Positions 24,660 to 39,900 of a stretch of DNA of 64,000 nucleotides are shown one piece after another (the first letter of the stretch is position 1; each line of letters opens with the position of its first letter). The notes below the pieces were generated by a model. The model searched no databases, had not been told where the DNA came from, and saw only the letters and a list, made by a program, of their open reading frames with translations. Both the position numbers and the translations under genes were made by a program. This DNA is from Heracleum sosnowskyi (lineage: Eukaryota > Streptophyta > Magnoliopsida > Apiales > Apiaceae): assembly GCA_030848705.1 (NCBI GenBank), contig JAUIZM010000143.1, positions 62,001 to 126,000 of the forward strand. Direction: 5' to 3'.

Positions 24660-27600
24660 TGTCACGTGCTAAAATGGAGGTACAAAATGGACGTACGGAC
24701 CAAAAAACGCGAAATTTCATTTCCGGAAATGGGTTTTTTCGACCCCCGAAAATGGGAAAAAACCCTCTTTTTGGCCCAAAACTGGTTTCACTGGCATTTT
24801 CACGCGCTCAAAAAACGAGGTTCCGGACATTTTTCTTCCGATTTTTTTTGTCACGTGCTAAAATGGATGTACAAAATGGACGTACGGACCAAAAAACGCG
24901 AAATTTCATTTCCGGAAATGGGTTTTTTCGACCCCCGAAAATGGGAAAAAACCCACTTTTTGGCCCAAAACTGGTTTCACTGGCATTTTCACGCGCTCAA
25001 AAAACGAGGTTCCGGACATTTTTCTTCCGATTTTTTTTGTCACGTGCTAAAATGGAGGTACAAAATGGACGTACGGACCAAAAAACGCGAAATTTCAATT
25101 CCGAAAATGTGTTTTTTCGACCCCCGAAAATGGGAAAAACCCACTTTTTGGCCCAAAACTGGTTTCACTGGCATTTTCACGCGCTCAAAAAACGAGGTTC
25201 CGGACATTTTTCTTCCGATTTTTTTTGTCACGTGCTAAAATGGAGGTACAAAATGGACGTACGGACCAAAAAACGCGAAGTTTCATTTCCAGAAATGGGT
25301 TTGTTCGACCCCCGAAAATGGGAAAAAACCCACTTTTTGGCCCAAAACTGGTTTCACTGGCATTTTCACGCGCTCAAAAAACGAGGTTCCGGACATTTTT
25401 CTTCCGATTTTTTTTGTCACGTGCTAAAATGGAGGTACAAAATGGACGTACGGACCAAAAAACGCGAAATTTCATTTCCGAAAATGTGTTTTTTCGACCC
25501 CCGAAAATGGGAAAAACCCACTTTTTGGCCTAAAACTGGTTTCACTGGCATTTTCACGCGCTCAAAAAACGAGGTTCCGGACATTTTTCTTCCGATTTTT
25601 TTTGTCACGTGCTAAAATGGAGGTACAAAATGGACGTACGGACCAAAAAACGCGAAGTTTCATTTCCGGAAATGGGTTTTTTCGACCCCCAAAAATGGGA
25701 AAAAACCCACTTTTTGGCCCAAAACTGGTTTCACTGGCATTTTCACGCGCTCAAAAAACGAGGTTCCGGACATTTTTAGTCCGATTTTTTTTGTCACGTG
25801 CTAAAATGGAGTGACAAAATGGACGTACGGACCAAAAAACGCGACGTTTCATTTCCGGAAATGGGTTTTTTCGACCCCCGAAAATGGGAAAAAACCCATT
25901 TTTTTGCCCAAAACTGTTTTCACTGACATTTTCACGCGCTCAAAAAACGAGGTTCCGGACATTTTTCTTCCGATTTTTTTTGTCACGTGCTAAAATGGAG
26001 GTACAAAATGGACGTACGGACCAAAAAACGCGAAATTTCATTTCCGGAAATGGGTTTTTTCGACCCCCAAAAATGGGAAAAAACCCACTTTTTGGCCCAA
26101 AACTGGTTTCACTGGCATTTTCACGCGCTCAAAAAACTAGGTTCCGGACATTTTTCTTCCGATTTGTTTTGTCACGTGCTAAAATGGAGGTACAAAATGG
26201 ACGTACGGACCAAAAAACGCGAAATTTCATTTCCGGAAATGGGTTTTTTCGACCCCCGAAAATGGGAAAAAACCCTCTTTTTGGCCCAAAACTGGTTTCA
26301 CTGGCATTTTCACGCGCTCAAAAAACGAGGTTCCGGACATTTTTCTTCCGATTTTTTTTGTCACGTGCTAAAATGGATGTACAAAATGGACGTACGGACC
26401 AAAAAACGCGAAATTTCATTTCCGGAAATGGGTTTTTTCGACCCCCGAAAATGGGAAAAAACCCACTTTTTGGCCCAAAACTGGTTTCACTGGCATTTTC
26501 ACGCGCTCAAAAAACGAGGTTCCGGACATTTTTCTTCCGATTTTTTTTGTCACGTGCTAAAATGGAGGTACAAAATGGACGTACGGACCAAAAAACGCGA
26601 AATTTCAATTCCGAAAATGTGTTTTTTCGACCCCCGAAAATGGGAAAAACCCACTTTTTGGCCCAAAACTGGTTTCACTGGCATTTTCACGCGCTCAAAA
26701 AACGAGGTTCCGGACATTTTTCTTCCGATTTTTTTTGTCACGTGCTAAAATGGAGGTACAAAATGGACGTACGGACCAAAAAACGCGAAGTTTCATTTCC
26801 AGAAATGGGTTTGTTCGACCCCCGAAAATGGGAAAAAACCCACTTTTTGGCCCAAAACTGGTTTCACTGGCATTTTCACGCGCTCAAAAAACGAGGTTCC
26901 GGACATTTTTCTTCCGATTTTTTTTGTCACGTGCTAAAATGGAGGTACAAAATGGACGTACGGACCAAAAAACGCGAAATTTCATTTCCGAAAATGTGTT
27001 TTTTCGACCCCCGAAAATGGGAAAAACCCACTTTTTGGCCTAAAACTGGTTTCACTGGCATTTTCACGCGCTCAAAAAACGAGGTTCCGGACATTTTTCT
27101 TCCGATTTTTTTTGTCACGTGCTAAAATGGAGGTACAAAATGGACGTACGGACCAAAAAACGCGAAGTTTCATTTCCGGAAATGGGTTTTTTCGACCCCC
27201 AAAAATGGGAAAAAACCCACTTTTTGGCCCAAAACTGGTTTCACTGGCATTTTCACGCGCTCAAAAAACGAGGTTCCGGACATTTTTAGTCCGATTTTTT
27301 TTGTCACGTGCTAAAATGGAGTGACAAAATGGACGTACGGACCAAAAAACGCGACGTTTCATTTCCGGAAATGGGTTTTTTCGACCCCCGAAAATGGGAA
27401 AAAACCCATTTTTTTGCCCAAAACTGTTTTCACTGACATTTTCACGCGCTCAAAAAACGAGGTTCCGGACATTTTTCTTCCGATTTTTTTTGTCACGTGC
27501 TAAAATGGAGGTACAAAATGGACGTACGGACCAAAAAACGCGAAATTTCATTTCCGGAAATGGGTTTTTTCGACCCCCAAAAATGGGAAAAAACCCACTT

Positions 27601-27680
27601 TTTGGCCCAAAACTGGTTTCACTGGCATTTTCACGCGCTCAAAAAACTAGGTTCCGGACATTTTTCTTCCGATTTGTTTT
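24660..27680. repeat. Tandem duplication of a 1510-bp (8-monomer) segment
   Basis: Rare variants recur at exactly +1510. GGATGTACAAAATGG near 24866 recurs near 26376, GGAGTGACAAAATGG near 25809 recurs near 27319, and TTTCCAGAAATGGG near 25286 recurs near 26796. The two copies are about 24660-26169 and 26170-27680. Confidence 0.85.
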
Positions 27681-30600
27681 GTCACGTGCTAAAATGGAGG
27701 TACAAAATGGACGTACGGACCAAAAAACGCGAAATTTCATTTCCGGAAATGGGTTTTTTCGACCCCCGAAAATGGGAAAAAACCCACTTTTTTGCCCAAA
27801 TCTGGTTTCACTGGCATTTTCACGCGCTCAAAAAATGAGGTTCCGGACATTTTTCTTCCGATTTTTTTTGTCACGTGCTAAAATGGAGGTACAAAATGGA
27901 CGTACGTACCAAAAAACGTGAAATTTCATTTCCGGAAATGGGTTTTTTCGACCCCCGAAAATGGGAAAAAACCCACTTTTTGGCCCAAAACTGGTTTCAA
28001 TGGCATTTTCATGCGCTCAAAAAACGAGGTTCCGGACATTTTTAGTCCGATTTTTTTTGTCACGTGCTAAAATGGAGGTACAAAATGGACGTACGGACCA
28101 AAAAACGCAAAATTTCATTTCCGGAAATGGGTTTTTTCGACCCCCGAAAATGGGAAAAAACCCATTTTTTTGCCCAAAACTGTTTTCACTGACATTTTCA
28201 CGCGCTCAAAAAACGAGGTTCCGGACATTTTTCTTCCGATTTTTTTTGTCACGTGCTAAAATGGAGGTACAAAATGGACGTACGGACCAAAAAACGCGAA
28301 ATTTCATTTCCGGAAATGGGTTTTTTCGACCCCCGAAAATGGGAAAAAACCCACTTTTTGGCCCAAAACTGGTTTCACTGGCATTTTCACGCGCTCAAAA
28401 AACTAGGTTCCGGACATTTTTCTTCCGATTTGTTTTGTCACGTGCTAAAATGGAGGTACAAAATGGACGTACGGACCAAAAAACGCGAAATTTCATTTCC
28501 GGAAATGGGTTTTTTCGACCCCCGAAAATGGGAAAAAACCCACTTTTTTGCCCAAAACTGGTTTCACTGGCATTTTCACGCGCTCAAAAAATGAGGTTCC
28601 GGACATTTTTCTTCCGATTTTTTTTGTCACGTGCTAAAATGGAGGTACAAAATGGACGTACGGACCAAAAAACGCGAAATTTCATTTCCGGAAATGGGTT
28701 TTTTCGACCCCCGAAAATGGGAAAAAACCCTCTTTTTGGCCCAAAACTGGTTTCACTGGCATTTTCACGCGCTCAAAAAACGAGGTTCCGGACATTTTTC
28801 TTCCGATTTTTTTTGTCACGTGCTAAAATGGAGGTACAAAATGGACGTACGGACCAAAAAACGCGAAATTTCATTTCCGGAAATGGGTTTTTTCGACCCC
28901 CGAAAATGGGAAAAAACCCACTTTTTGGCCCAAAACTGGTTTCACTGGCATTTTCACGCGCTCAAAAAACGAGGTTCCGGACATTTTTCTTCCGATTTTT
29001 TTTGTCACGTGCTAAAATGGAGGTACAAAATGGACGTACGGACCAAAAAACGCGAAATTTCATTTCCGAAAATGTGTTTTTTCGACCCCCGAAAATGGGA
29101 AAAACCCACTTTTTGGCCCAAAACTGGTTTCACTGGCATTTTCACGCGCTCAAAAAACGAGGTTCCGGACATTTTTCTTCCGATTTTTTTTGTCACGTGC
29201 TAAAATGGAGGTACAAAATGGACGTACGGACCAAAAAACGCGAAGTTTCATTTCCAGAAATGGGTTTGTTCGACCCCCGAAAATGGGAAAAAACCCACTT
29301 TTTGGCCCAAAACTGGTTTCACTGGCATTTTCACGCGCTCAAAAAACGAGGTTCCGGACATTTTTCTTCCGATTTTTTTTGTCACGTGCTAAAATGGAGG
29401 TACAAAATGGACGTACGGACCAAAAAACGCGAAATTTCATTTCCGAAAATGTGTTTTTTCGACCCCCGAAAATGGGAAAAACCCACTTTTTGGCCCAAAA
29501 CTGGTTTCACTGGCATTTTCACGCGCTCAAAAAACGAGGTTCCGGACATTTTTTCTTCCGATTTTTTTTGTCACGTGCTAAAATGGAGGTACAAAATGGA
29601 CGTACGGACCAAAAAACGCGAAGTTTCATTTCCGGAAATGGGTTTTTTCGACCCCCAAAAATGGGAAAAAACCCACTTTTTGGCCCAAAACTGGTTTCAC
29701 TGGCATTTTCACGCGCTCAAAAAACGAGGTTCCGGACATTTTTAGTCCGATTTTTTTTGTCACGTGCTAAAATGGAGGTACAAAATGGACGTACGGACCA
29801 AAAAACGCGACGTTTCATTTCCGGAAATGGGTTTTTTCGACCCCCGAAAATGGGAAAAAACCCATTTTTTTGCCCAAAACTGTTTTCACTGACATTTTCA
29901 CGCGCTCAAAAAACGAGGTTCCGGACATTTTTCTTCCGATTTTTTTTGTCACGTGCTAAAATGGAGGTACAAAATGGACGTACGGACCAAAAAACGCGAA
30001 ATTTCATTTCCGGAAATGGGTTTTTTCGACCCCCAAAAATGGGAAAAAACCCACTTTTTGGCCCAAAACTGGTTTCACTGGCATTTTCACGCGCTCAAAA
30101 AACTAGGTTCCGGACATTTTTCTTCCGATTTGTTTTGTCACGTGCTAAAATGGAGGTACAAAATGGACGTACGGACCAAAAAACGCGAAATTTCATTTCC
30201 GGAAATGGGTTTTTTCGACCCCCGAAAATGGGAAAAAACCCACTTTTTTGCCCAAATCTGGTTTCACTGGCATTTTCACGCGCTCAAAAAATGAGGTTCC
30301 GGACATTTTTCTTCCGATTTTTTTTGTCACGTGCTAAAATGGAGGTACAAAATGGACGTACGTACCAAAAAACGTGAAATTTCATTTCCGGAAATGGGTT
30401 TTTTCGACCCCCGAAAATGGGAAAAAACCCACTTTTTGGCCCAAAACTGGTTTCAATGGCATTTTCATGCGCTCAAAAAACGAGGTTCCGGACATTTTTA
30501 GTCCGATTTTTTTTGTCACGTGCTAAAATGGAGGTACAAAATGGACGTACGGACCAAAAAACGCAAAATTTCATTTCCGGAAATGGGTTTTTTCGACCCC

Positions 30601-32240
30601 CGAAAATGGGAAAAAACCCATTTTTTTGCCCAAAACTGTTTTCACTGACATTTTCACGCGCTCAAAAAACGAGGTTCCGGACATTTTTCTTCCGATTTTT
30701 TTTGTCACGTGCTAAAATGGAGGTACAAAATGGACGTACGGACCAAAAAACGCGAAATTTCATTTCCGGAAATGGGTTTTTTCGACCCCCGAAAATGGGA
30801 AAAAACCCACTTTTTGGCCCAAAACTGGTTTCACTGGCATTTTCACGCGCTCAAAAAACTAGGTTCCGGACATTTTTCTTCCGATTTGTTTTGTCACGTG
30901 CTAAAATGGAGGTACAAAATGGACGTACGGACCAAAAAACGCGAAATTTCATTTCCGGAAATGGGTTTTTTCGACCCCCGAAAATGGGAAAAAACCCACT
31001 TTTTTGCCCAAAACTGGTTTCACTGGCATTTTCACGCGCTCAAAAAATGAGGTTCCGGACATTTTTCTTCCGATTTTTTTTGTCACGTGCTAAAATGGAG
31101 GTACAAAATTGACGTACGGACCAAAAAACGCGAAATTTCATTTCCGGAAATGGGTTTTTTCGACCCCCGAAAATGGGAAAAAACCCTCTTTTTGGCCCAA
31201 AACTGGTTTCACTGGCATTTTCACGCGCTCAAAAAACGAGGTTCCGGACATTTTTCTTCCGATTTTTTTTGTCACGTGCTAAAATGGAGGTACAAAATGG
31301 ACGTACGGACCAAAAAACGCGAAATTTCATTTCCGGAAATGGGTTTTTTCGACCCCCGAAAATGGGAAAAAACCCACTTTTTGGCCCAAAACTGGTTTCA
31401 CTGGCATTTTCACGCGCTCAAAAAACGAGGTTCCGGACATTTTTCTTCCGATTTTTTTTGTCACGTGCTAAAATGGAGGTACAAAATGGACGTACGGACC
31501 AAAAAACGCGAAATTTCATTTCCGAAAATGTGTTTTTTCGACCCCCGAAAATGGGAAAAACCCACTTTTTGGCCCAAAACTGGTTTCACTGGCATTTTCA
31601 CGCGCTCAAAAAACGAGGTTCCGGACATTTTTCTTCCGATTTTTTTTGTCACGTGCTAAAATGGAGGTACAAAATGGACGTACGGACCAAAAAACGCGAA
31701 GTTTCATTTCCAGAAATGGGTTTGTTCGACCCCCGAAAATGGGAAAAAACCCACTTTTTGGCCCAAAACTGGTTTCACTGGCATTTTCACGCGCTCAAAA
31801 AACGAGGTTCCGGACATTTTTCTTCCGATTTTTTTTGTCACGTGCTAAAATGGAGGTACAAAATGGACGTACGGACCAAAAAACGCGAAATTTCATTTCC
31901 GAAAATGTGTTTTTTCGACCCCCGAAAATGGGAAAAACCCACTTTTTGGCCCAAAACTGGTTTCACTGGCATTTTCACGCGCTCAAAAAACGAGGTTCCG
32001 GACATTTTTCTTCCGATTTTTTTTGTCACGTGCTAAAATGGAGGTACAAAATGGACGTACGGACCAAAAAACGCGAAGTTTCATTTCCGGAAATGGGTTT
32101 TTTCGACCCCCAAAAATGGGAAAAAACCCACTTTTTGGCCCAAAACTGGTTTCACTGGCATTTTCACGCGCTCAAAAAACGAGGTTCCGGACATTTTTAG
32201 TCCGATTTTTTTTGTCACGTGCTAAAATGGAGGTACAAAA
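27330..32240. repeat. Tandem duplication of a 2456-bp (13-monomer) segment
   Basis: Private variants recur at +2456. CCCAAATCTGG near 27796 recurs near 30252, and CGTACGTACCAAAAAACGTG near 27901 recurs near 30357. The blocks starting 27961 and 30417 match likewise. The left copy has one extra T near 29548. Confidence 0.85.
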
Positions 32241-32403
32241 TGGACGTACGGACCAAAAAACGCGACGTTTCATTTCCGGAAATGGGTTTTTTCGACCCCC
32301 GAAAATGGGAAAAAACCCACTTTTTGGCCCAAAACTGGTTTCAATGGCATTTTCATGCGCTCAAAAAACGAGGTTCCGGACATTTTTAGTCCGATTTTTT
32401 TTG

Positions 32404-33913
32404 TCACGTGCTAAAATGGAGGTACAAAATGGACGTACGGACCAAAAAACGCGAAATTTCATTTCCGGAAATGGGTTTTTTCGACCCCCGAAAATGGGAA
32501 AAAACCCACTTTTTGGCCCAAAACTGGTTTCAATGGCATTTTCATGCGCTCAAAAAACGAGGTTCCGGACATTTTTAGTCCGATTTTTTTTGTCACGTGC
32601 TAAAATGGAGGTACAAAATGGACGTACGGACCAAAAAACGCAAAATTTCATTTCCGGAAATGGGTTTTTTCGACCCCCGAAAATGGGAAAAACCCATTTT
32701 TTTGCCCAAAACTGTTTTCACTGACATTTTCACGCGCTCAAAAAACGAGGTTCCGGACATTTTTCTTCCGATTTTTTTTGTCACGTGCTAAAATGGAGGT
32801 ACAAAATGGACGTACGGACCAAAAAACGCGAAATTTCATTTCCGGAAATGGGTTTTTTCGACCCCCGAAAATGGGAAAAAACCCACTTTTTGGCCCAAAA
32901 CTGGTTTCACTGGCATTTTCACGCGCTCAAAAAACTAGGTTCCGGACATTTTTCTTCCGATTTGTTTTGTCACGTGCTAAAATGGAGGTACAAAATGGAC
33001 GTACGGACCAAAAAACGCGAAATTTCATTTCCGGAAATGGGTTTTTTCGACCCCCGAAAATGGGAAAAAACCCACTTTTTTGCCCAAAACTGGTTTCACT
33101 GGCATTTTCACGCGCTCAAAAAATGAGGTTCCGGACATTTTTCTTCCGATTTTTTTTGTCACGTGCTAAAATGGAGGTACAAAATGGACGTACGGACCAA
33201 AAAACGCGAAATTTCATTTCCGGAAATGGGTTTTTTCGACCCCCGAAAATGGGAAAAAACCCACTTTTTGGCCCAAAACTGGTTTCAATGGCATTTTCAT
33301 GCACTCAAAAAACGAGGTTCCGGACATTTTTAGTCCGATTTTTTTTGTCACGTGCTAAAATGGAGGTACAAAATGGACGTACGGACCAAAAAACGCAAAA
33401 TTTCATTTCCGGAAATGGGTTTTTTCGACCCCCGAAAATGGGAAAAACCCATTTTTTTGCCCAAAACTGTTTTCACTGACATTTTCACGCGCTCAAAAAA
33501 CGAGGTTCCGGACATTTTTCTTCCGATTTTTTTTGTCACGTGCTAAAATGGAGGTACAAAATGGACGTACGGACCAAAAAACGCGAAATTTCATTTCCGG
33601 AAATGGGTTTTTTCGACCCCCGAAAATGGGAAAAAACCCACTTTTTGGCCCAAAACTGGTTTCACTGGCATTTTCACGCGCTCAAAAAACTAGGTTCCGG
33701 ACATTTTTCTTCCGATTTGTTTTGTCACGTGCTAAAATGGAGGTACAAAATGGACGTACGGACCAAAAAACGCGAAATTTCATTTCCGGAAATGGGTTTT
33801 TTCGACCCCCGAAAATGGGAAAAAACCCACTTTTTTGCCCAAAACTGGTTTCACTGGCATTTTCACGCGCTCAAAAAATGAGGTTCCGTACATTTTTCTT
33901 CCGATTTTTTTTG
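32404..33913. repeat. Tandem duplication of a 755-bp (4-monomer) segment
   Basis: The four-monomer series that includes the CAATGGCATTTTCATGC type and the shortened CCCATTTTTTTGCCC type is present twice at 755-bp spacing (32597 and 33352; 32785 and 33540). Confidence 0.8.
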
Positions 33914-36900
33914 TCACGTGCTAAAATGGAGGTACAAAATGGACGTACGGACCAAAAAACGCGAAATTTCATTTCCGGAAATGGGTTTTTTCGACCCCCG
34001 AAAATGGGAAAAAACCCTCTTTTTGGCCCAAAACTGGTTTCACTGGCATTTTCACGCGCTCAAAAAACGAGGTTCCGGACATTTTTCTTCCGATTGTTTT
34101 TGTCACGTGCTAAAATGGAGGTACAAAATGGACGTACGGACCAAAAAACGCGAAATTTCATTTCCGGAAATGGGTTTTTTCGACCCCCGAAAATGGGAAA
34201 AAACCCACTTTTTGGCCCAAAACTGGTTTCACTGGCATTTTCACGCGCTCAAAAAACGAGGTTCCGGACATTTTTCTTCCGATTTTTTTTGTCACGTGCT
34301 AAAATGGAGGTACAAAATGGACGTACGGACCAAAAAACGCGAAATTTCATTTCCGAAAATGTGTTTTTTCGACCCCCAAAAATGGGAAAAACCCACTTTT
34401 TGGCCCAAAACTGGTTTCACTGGCATTTTCACGCGCTCAAAAAACGAGGTTCCGGACATTTTTCTTCCGATTTTTTTTGTCACGTGCTAAAATGGAGGTA
34501 CAAAATGGACGTACGGACCAAAAAACGCGAAGTTTCATTTCCGGAAATGGGTTTGTTCGACCCCCGAAAATGGGAAAAAACCCACTTTTTGGCCCAAAAC
34601 TGGTTTCACTGGCATTTTCACGCGCTCAAAAAACGAGGTTCCGGACATTTTTCTTCCGATTTTTTTTGTCACGTGCTAAAATGGAGGTACAAAATAGATG
34701 TACGGACCAAAAAACGCGAAATTTCATTTCCGAAAATGTGTTTTTTCGACCCCCGAAAATGGGAAAAACCCACTTTTTGGCCCAAAACTGGTTTCACTGG
34801 CATTTTCACGCGCTCAAAAAACGAGGTTCCGGACATTTTTCTTCCGATTTTTTTTGTCACGTGCTAAAATGGAGGTACAAAATGGACGTACGGACCAAAA
34901 AACGCGAAGTTTCATTTCCGGAAATGGGTTTGTTCGACCCCCGAAAATGGGAAAAAACCCACTTTTTGGCCCAAAACTGGTTTCACTGGCATTTTCACGC
35001 GCTCAAAAAACGAGGTTCCGGACATTTTTCTTCCGATTTTTTTTGTCACGTGCTAAAATGGAGGTACAAAATGGACGTACGGACCAAAAAACGCGAAGTT
35101 TCATTTCCGGAAATGGGTTTGTTCGACCCCCGAAAATGGGAAAAAACCCACTTTTTGGCCCAAAACTGGTTTCACTGGCATTTTCACGCGCTCAAAAAAC
35201 GAGGTTCCGGACATTTTTCTTCCGATTTTTTTTGTCACGTGCTAAAATGGAGGTACAAAATGGACGTACGGACCAAAAAACGCGAAATTTCATTTCCGAA
35301 AATGTGTTTTTTCGACCCCCAAAAATGGGAAAAACCCACTTTTTGGCCCAAAACTGGTTTCACTGGCATTTTCACGCGCTCAAAAAACTAGGTTCCGGAC
35401 ATTTTTCTTCCGATTTGTTTTGTCACGTGCTAAAATGGAGGTACAAAATGGACGTACGGACCAAAAAACGCGAAATTTCATTTCCGGAAATGGGTTTTTT
35501 CGACCCCCGAAAATGGGAAAAAACCCACTTTTTTGCCCAAAACTGGTTTCACTGGCATTTTCACGCGCTCAAAAAATGAGGTTCCGGACATTTTTCTTCC
35601 GATTTTTTTTGTCACGTGCTAAAATGGAGGTACAAAATGGACGTACGGACCAAAAAACGCGAAATTTCATTTCCGGAAATGGGTTTTTTCGACCCCCGAA
35701 AATGGGAAAAAACCCACTTTTTGGCCCAAAACTGGTTTCAATGGCATTTTCACGCGCTCAAAAAACTAGGTTCCGGACATTTTTCTTCCGATTTGTTTTG
35801 TCACGTGCTAAAATGGAGGTACAAAATGGACGTACGGACCAAAAAACGCGAAATTTCATTTCCGGAAATGTGTTTTTTCGACCCCCAAAAATGGGAAAAA
35901 CCCACTTTTTGGCCCAAAACTGGTTTCACTGGCATTTTCACGCGCTCAAAAAACGAGGTTCCGGACATTTTTAGTCCGATTTTTTTTGTCACGTGCTAAA
36001 ATGGAGGTACAAAATGGACGTACGGACCAAAAAACGCAAAATTTCATTTCCGGAAATGGGTTTTTTCGACCCCCGAAAATGGGAAAAACCCATTTTTTTG
36101 CCCAAAACTGTTTTCACTGACATTTTCACGCGCTCAAAAAACGAGGTTCCGGACATTTTTCTTCCGATTTTTTTTGTCACGTGCTAAAATGGAGGTACAA
36201 AATGGACGTACGGACCAAAAAACGCGAAATTTCATTTCCGGAAATGGGTTTTTTCGACCCCCGAAAATGGGAAAAAACCCACTTTTTGGCCCAAAACTGG
36301 TTTCACTGGCATTTTCACGCGCTCAAAAAACTAGGTTCCGGACATTTTTCTTCCGATTTGTTTTGTCACATGCTAAAATGGAGGTACAAAATGGACGTAC
36401 GGACCAAAAAACGCGAAATTTCATTTCCGGAAATGGGTTTTTTCGACCCCCGAAAATGGGAAAAAACCCACTTTTTTGCCCAAAACTGGTTTCACTGGCA
36501 TTTTCACGCGCTCAAAAAATGAGGTTCCGTACATTTTTCTTCCGATTTTTTTTGTCACGTGCTAAAATGGAGGTACAAAATGGACGTACGGACCAAAAAA
36601 CGCGAAATTTCATTTCCGGAAATGGGTTTTTTCGACCCCCGAAAATGGGAAAAAACCCTCTTTTTGGCCCAAAACTGGTTTCACTGGCATTTTCACGCGC
36701 TCAAAAAACGAGGTTCCGGACATTTTTCTTCCGATTGTTTTTGTCACGTGCTAAAATGGAGGTACAAAATGGACGTACGGACCAAAAAACGCGAAATTTC
36801 ATTTCCGGAAATGGGTTTTTTCGACCCCCGAAAATGGGAAAAAACCCACTTTTTGGCCCAAAACTGGTTTCACTGGCATTTTCACGCGCTCAAAAAACGA

Positions 36901-39900
36901 GGTTCCGGACATTTTTCTTCCGATTTTTTTTGTCACGTGCTAAAATGGAGGTACAAAATGGACGTACGGACCAAAAAACGCGAAATTTCATTTCCGAAAA
37001 TGTGTTTTTTCGACCCCCAAAAATGGGAAAAACCCACTTTTTGGCCCAAAACTGGTTTCACTGGCATTTTCACGCGCTCAAAAAACGAGGTTCCGGACAT
37101 TTTTCTTCCGATTTTTTTTGTCACGTGCTAAAATGGAGGTACAAAATGGACGTACGGACCAAAAAACGCGAAGTTTCATTTCCGGAAATGGGTTTGTTCG
37201 ACCCCCGAAAATGGGAAAAAACCCACTTTTTGGCCCAAAACTGGTTTCACTGGCATTTTCACGCGCTCAAAAAACGAGGTTCCGGACATTTTTCTTCCGA
37301 TTTTTTTTGTCACGTGCTAAAATGGAGGTACAAAATAGATGTACGGACCAAAAAACGCGAAATTTCATTTCCGAAAATGTGTTTTTTCGACCCCCGAAAA
37401 TGGGAAAAACCCACTTTTTGGCCCAAAACTGGTTTCACTGGCATTTTCACGCGCTCAAAAAACGAGGTTCCGGACATTTTTCTTCCGATTTTTTTTGTCA
37501 CGTGCTAAAATGGAGGTACAAAATGGACGTACGGACCAAAAAACGCGAAGTTTCATTTCCGGAAATGGGTTTGTTCGACCCCCGAAAATGGGAAAAAACC
37601 CACTTTTTGGCCCAAAACTGGTTTCACTGGCATTTTCACGCGCTCAAAAAACGAGGTTCCGGACATTTTTCTTCCGATTTTTTTTGTCACGTGCTAAAAT
37701 GGAGGTACAAAATGGACGTACGGACCAAAAAACGCGAAGTTTCATTTCCGGAAATGGGTTTGTTCGACCCCCGAAAATGGGAAAAAACCCACTTTTTGGC
37801 CCAAAACTGGTTTCACTGGCATTTTCACGCGCTCAAAAAACGAGGTTCCGGACATTTTTCTTCCGATTTTTTTTGTCACGTGCTAAAATGGAGGTACAAA
37901 ATGGACGTACGGACCAAAAAACGCGAAATTTCATTTCCGAAAATGTGTTTTTTCGACCCCCAAAAATGGGAAAAACCCACTTTTTGGCCCAAAACTGGTT
38001 TCACTGGCATTTTCACGCGCTCAAAAAACTAGGTTCCGGACATTTTTCTTCCGATTTGTTTTGTCACGTGCTAAAATGGAGGTACAAAATGGACGTACGG
38101 ACCAAAAAACGCGAAATTTCATTTCCGGAAATGGGTTTTTTCGACCCCCGAAAATGGGAAAAAACCCACTTTTTTGCCCAAAACTGGTTTCACTGGCATT
38201 TTCACGCGCTCAAAAAATGAGGTTCCGGACATTTTTCTTCCGATTTTTTTTGTCACGTGCTAAAATGGAGGTACAAAATGGACGTACGGACCAAAAAACG
38301 CGAAATTTCATTTCCGGAAATGGGTTTTTTCGACCCCCGAAAATGGGAAAAAACCCACTTTTTGGCCCAAAACTGGTTTCAATGGCATTTTCATGCGCTC
38401 AAAAAACGAGGTTCCGGACATTTTTAGTCCGATTTTTTTTGTCACGTGCTAAAATGGAGGTACAAAATGGACGTACGGACCAAAAAACGCAAAATTTCAT
38501 TTCCGGAAATGGGTTTTTTCGACCCCCGAAAATGGGAAAAACCCATTTTTTTGCCCAAAACTGTTTTCACTGACATTTTCACGCGCTCAAAAAACGAGGT
38601 TCCGGACATTTTTCTTCCGATTTTTTTTGTCACGTGCTAAAATGGAGGTACAAAATGGACGTACGGACCAAAAAACGCGAAATTTCATTTCCGGAAATGG
38701 GTTTTTTCGACCCCCGAAAATGGGAAAAAACCCACTTTTTGGCCCAAAACTGGTTTCACTGGCATTTTCACGCGCTCAAAAAACTAGGTTCCGGACATTT
38801 TTCTTCCGATTTGTTTTGTCACGTGCTAAAATGGAGGTACAAAATGGACGTACGGACCAAAAAACGCGAAATTTCATTTCCGGAAATGGGTTTTTTCGAC
38901 CCCCGAAAATGGGAAAAAACCCACTTTTTTGCCCAAAACTGGTTTCACTGGCATTTTCACGCGCTCAAAAAATGAGGTTCCGTACATTTTTCTTCCGATT
39001 TTTTTTGTCACGTGCTAAAATGGAGGTACAAAATGGACGTACGGACCAAAAAACGCGAAATTTCATTTCCGGAAATGGGTTTTTTCGACCCCCGAAAATG
39101 GGAAAAAACCCTCTTTTTGGCCCAAAACTGGTTTCACTGGCATTTTCACGCGCTCAAAAAACGAGGTTCCGGACATTTTTCTTCCGATTGTTTTTGTCAC
39201 GTGCTAAAATGGAGGTACAAAATGGACGTACGGACCAAAAAACGCGAAATTTCATTTCCGGAAATGGGTTTTTTCGACCCCCGAAAATGGGAAAAAACCC
39301 ACTTTTTGGCCCAAAACTGGTTTCACTGGCATTTTCACGCGCTCAAAAAACGAGGTTCCGGACATTTTTCTTCCGATTTTTTTTGTCACGTGCTAAAATG
39401 GAGGTACAAAATGGACGTACGGACCAAAAAACGCGAAATTTCATTTCCGAAAATGTGTTTTTTCGACCCCCAAAAATGGGAAAAACCCACTTTTTGGCCC
39501 AAAACTGGTTTCACTGGCATTTTCACGCGCTCAAAAAACGAGGTTCCGGACATTTTTCTTCCGATTTTTTTTGTCACGTGCTAAAATGGAGGTACAAAAT
39601 GGACGTACGGACCAAAAAACGCGAAGTTTCATTTCCGGAAATGGGTTTGTTCGACCCCCGAAAATGGGAAAAAACCCACTTTTTGGCCCAAAACTGGTTT
39701 CACTGGCATTTTCACGCGCTCAAAAAACGAGGTTCCGGACATTTTTCTTCCGATTTTTTTTGTCACGTGCTAAAATGGAGGTACAAAATGGATGTACGGA
39801 CCAAAAAACGCGAAATTTCATTTCCGAAAATGTGTTTTTTCGACCCCCGAAAATGGGAAAAACCCACTTTTTGGCCCAAAACTGGTTTCACTGGCATTTT

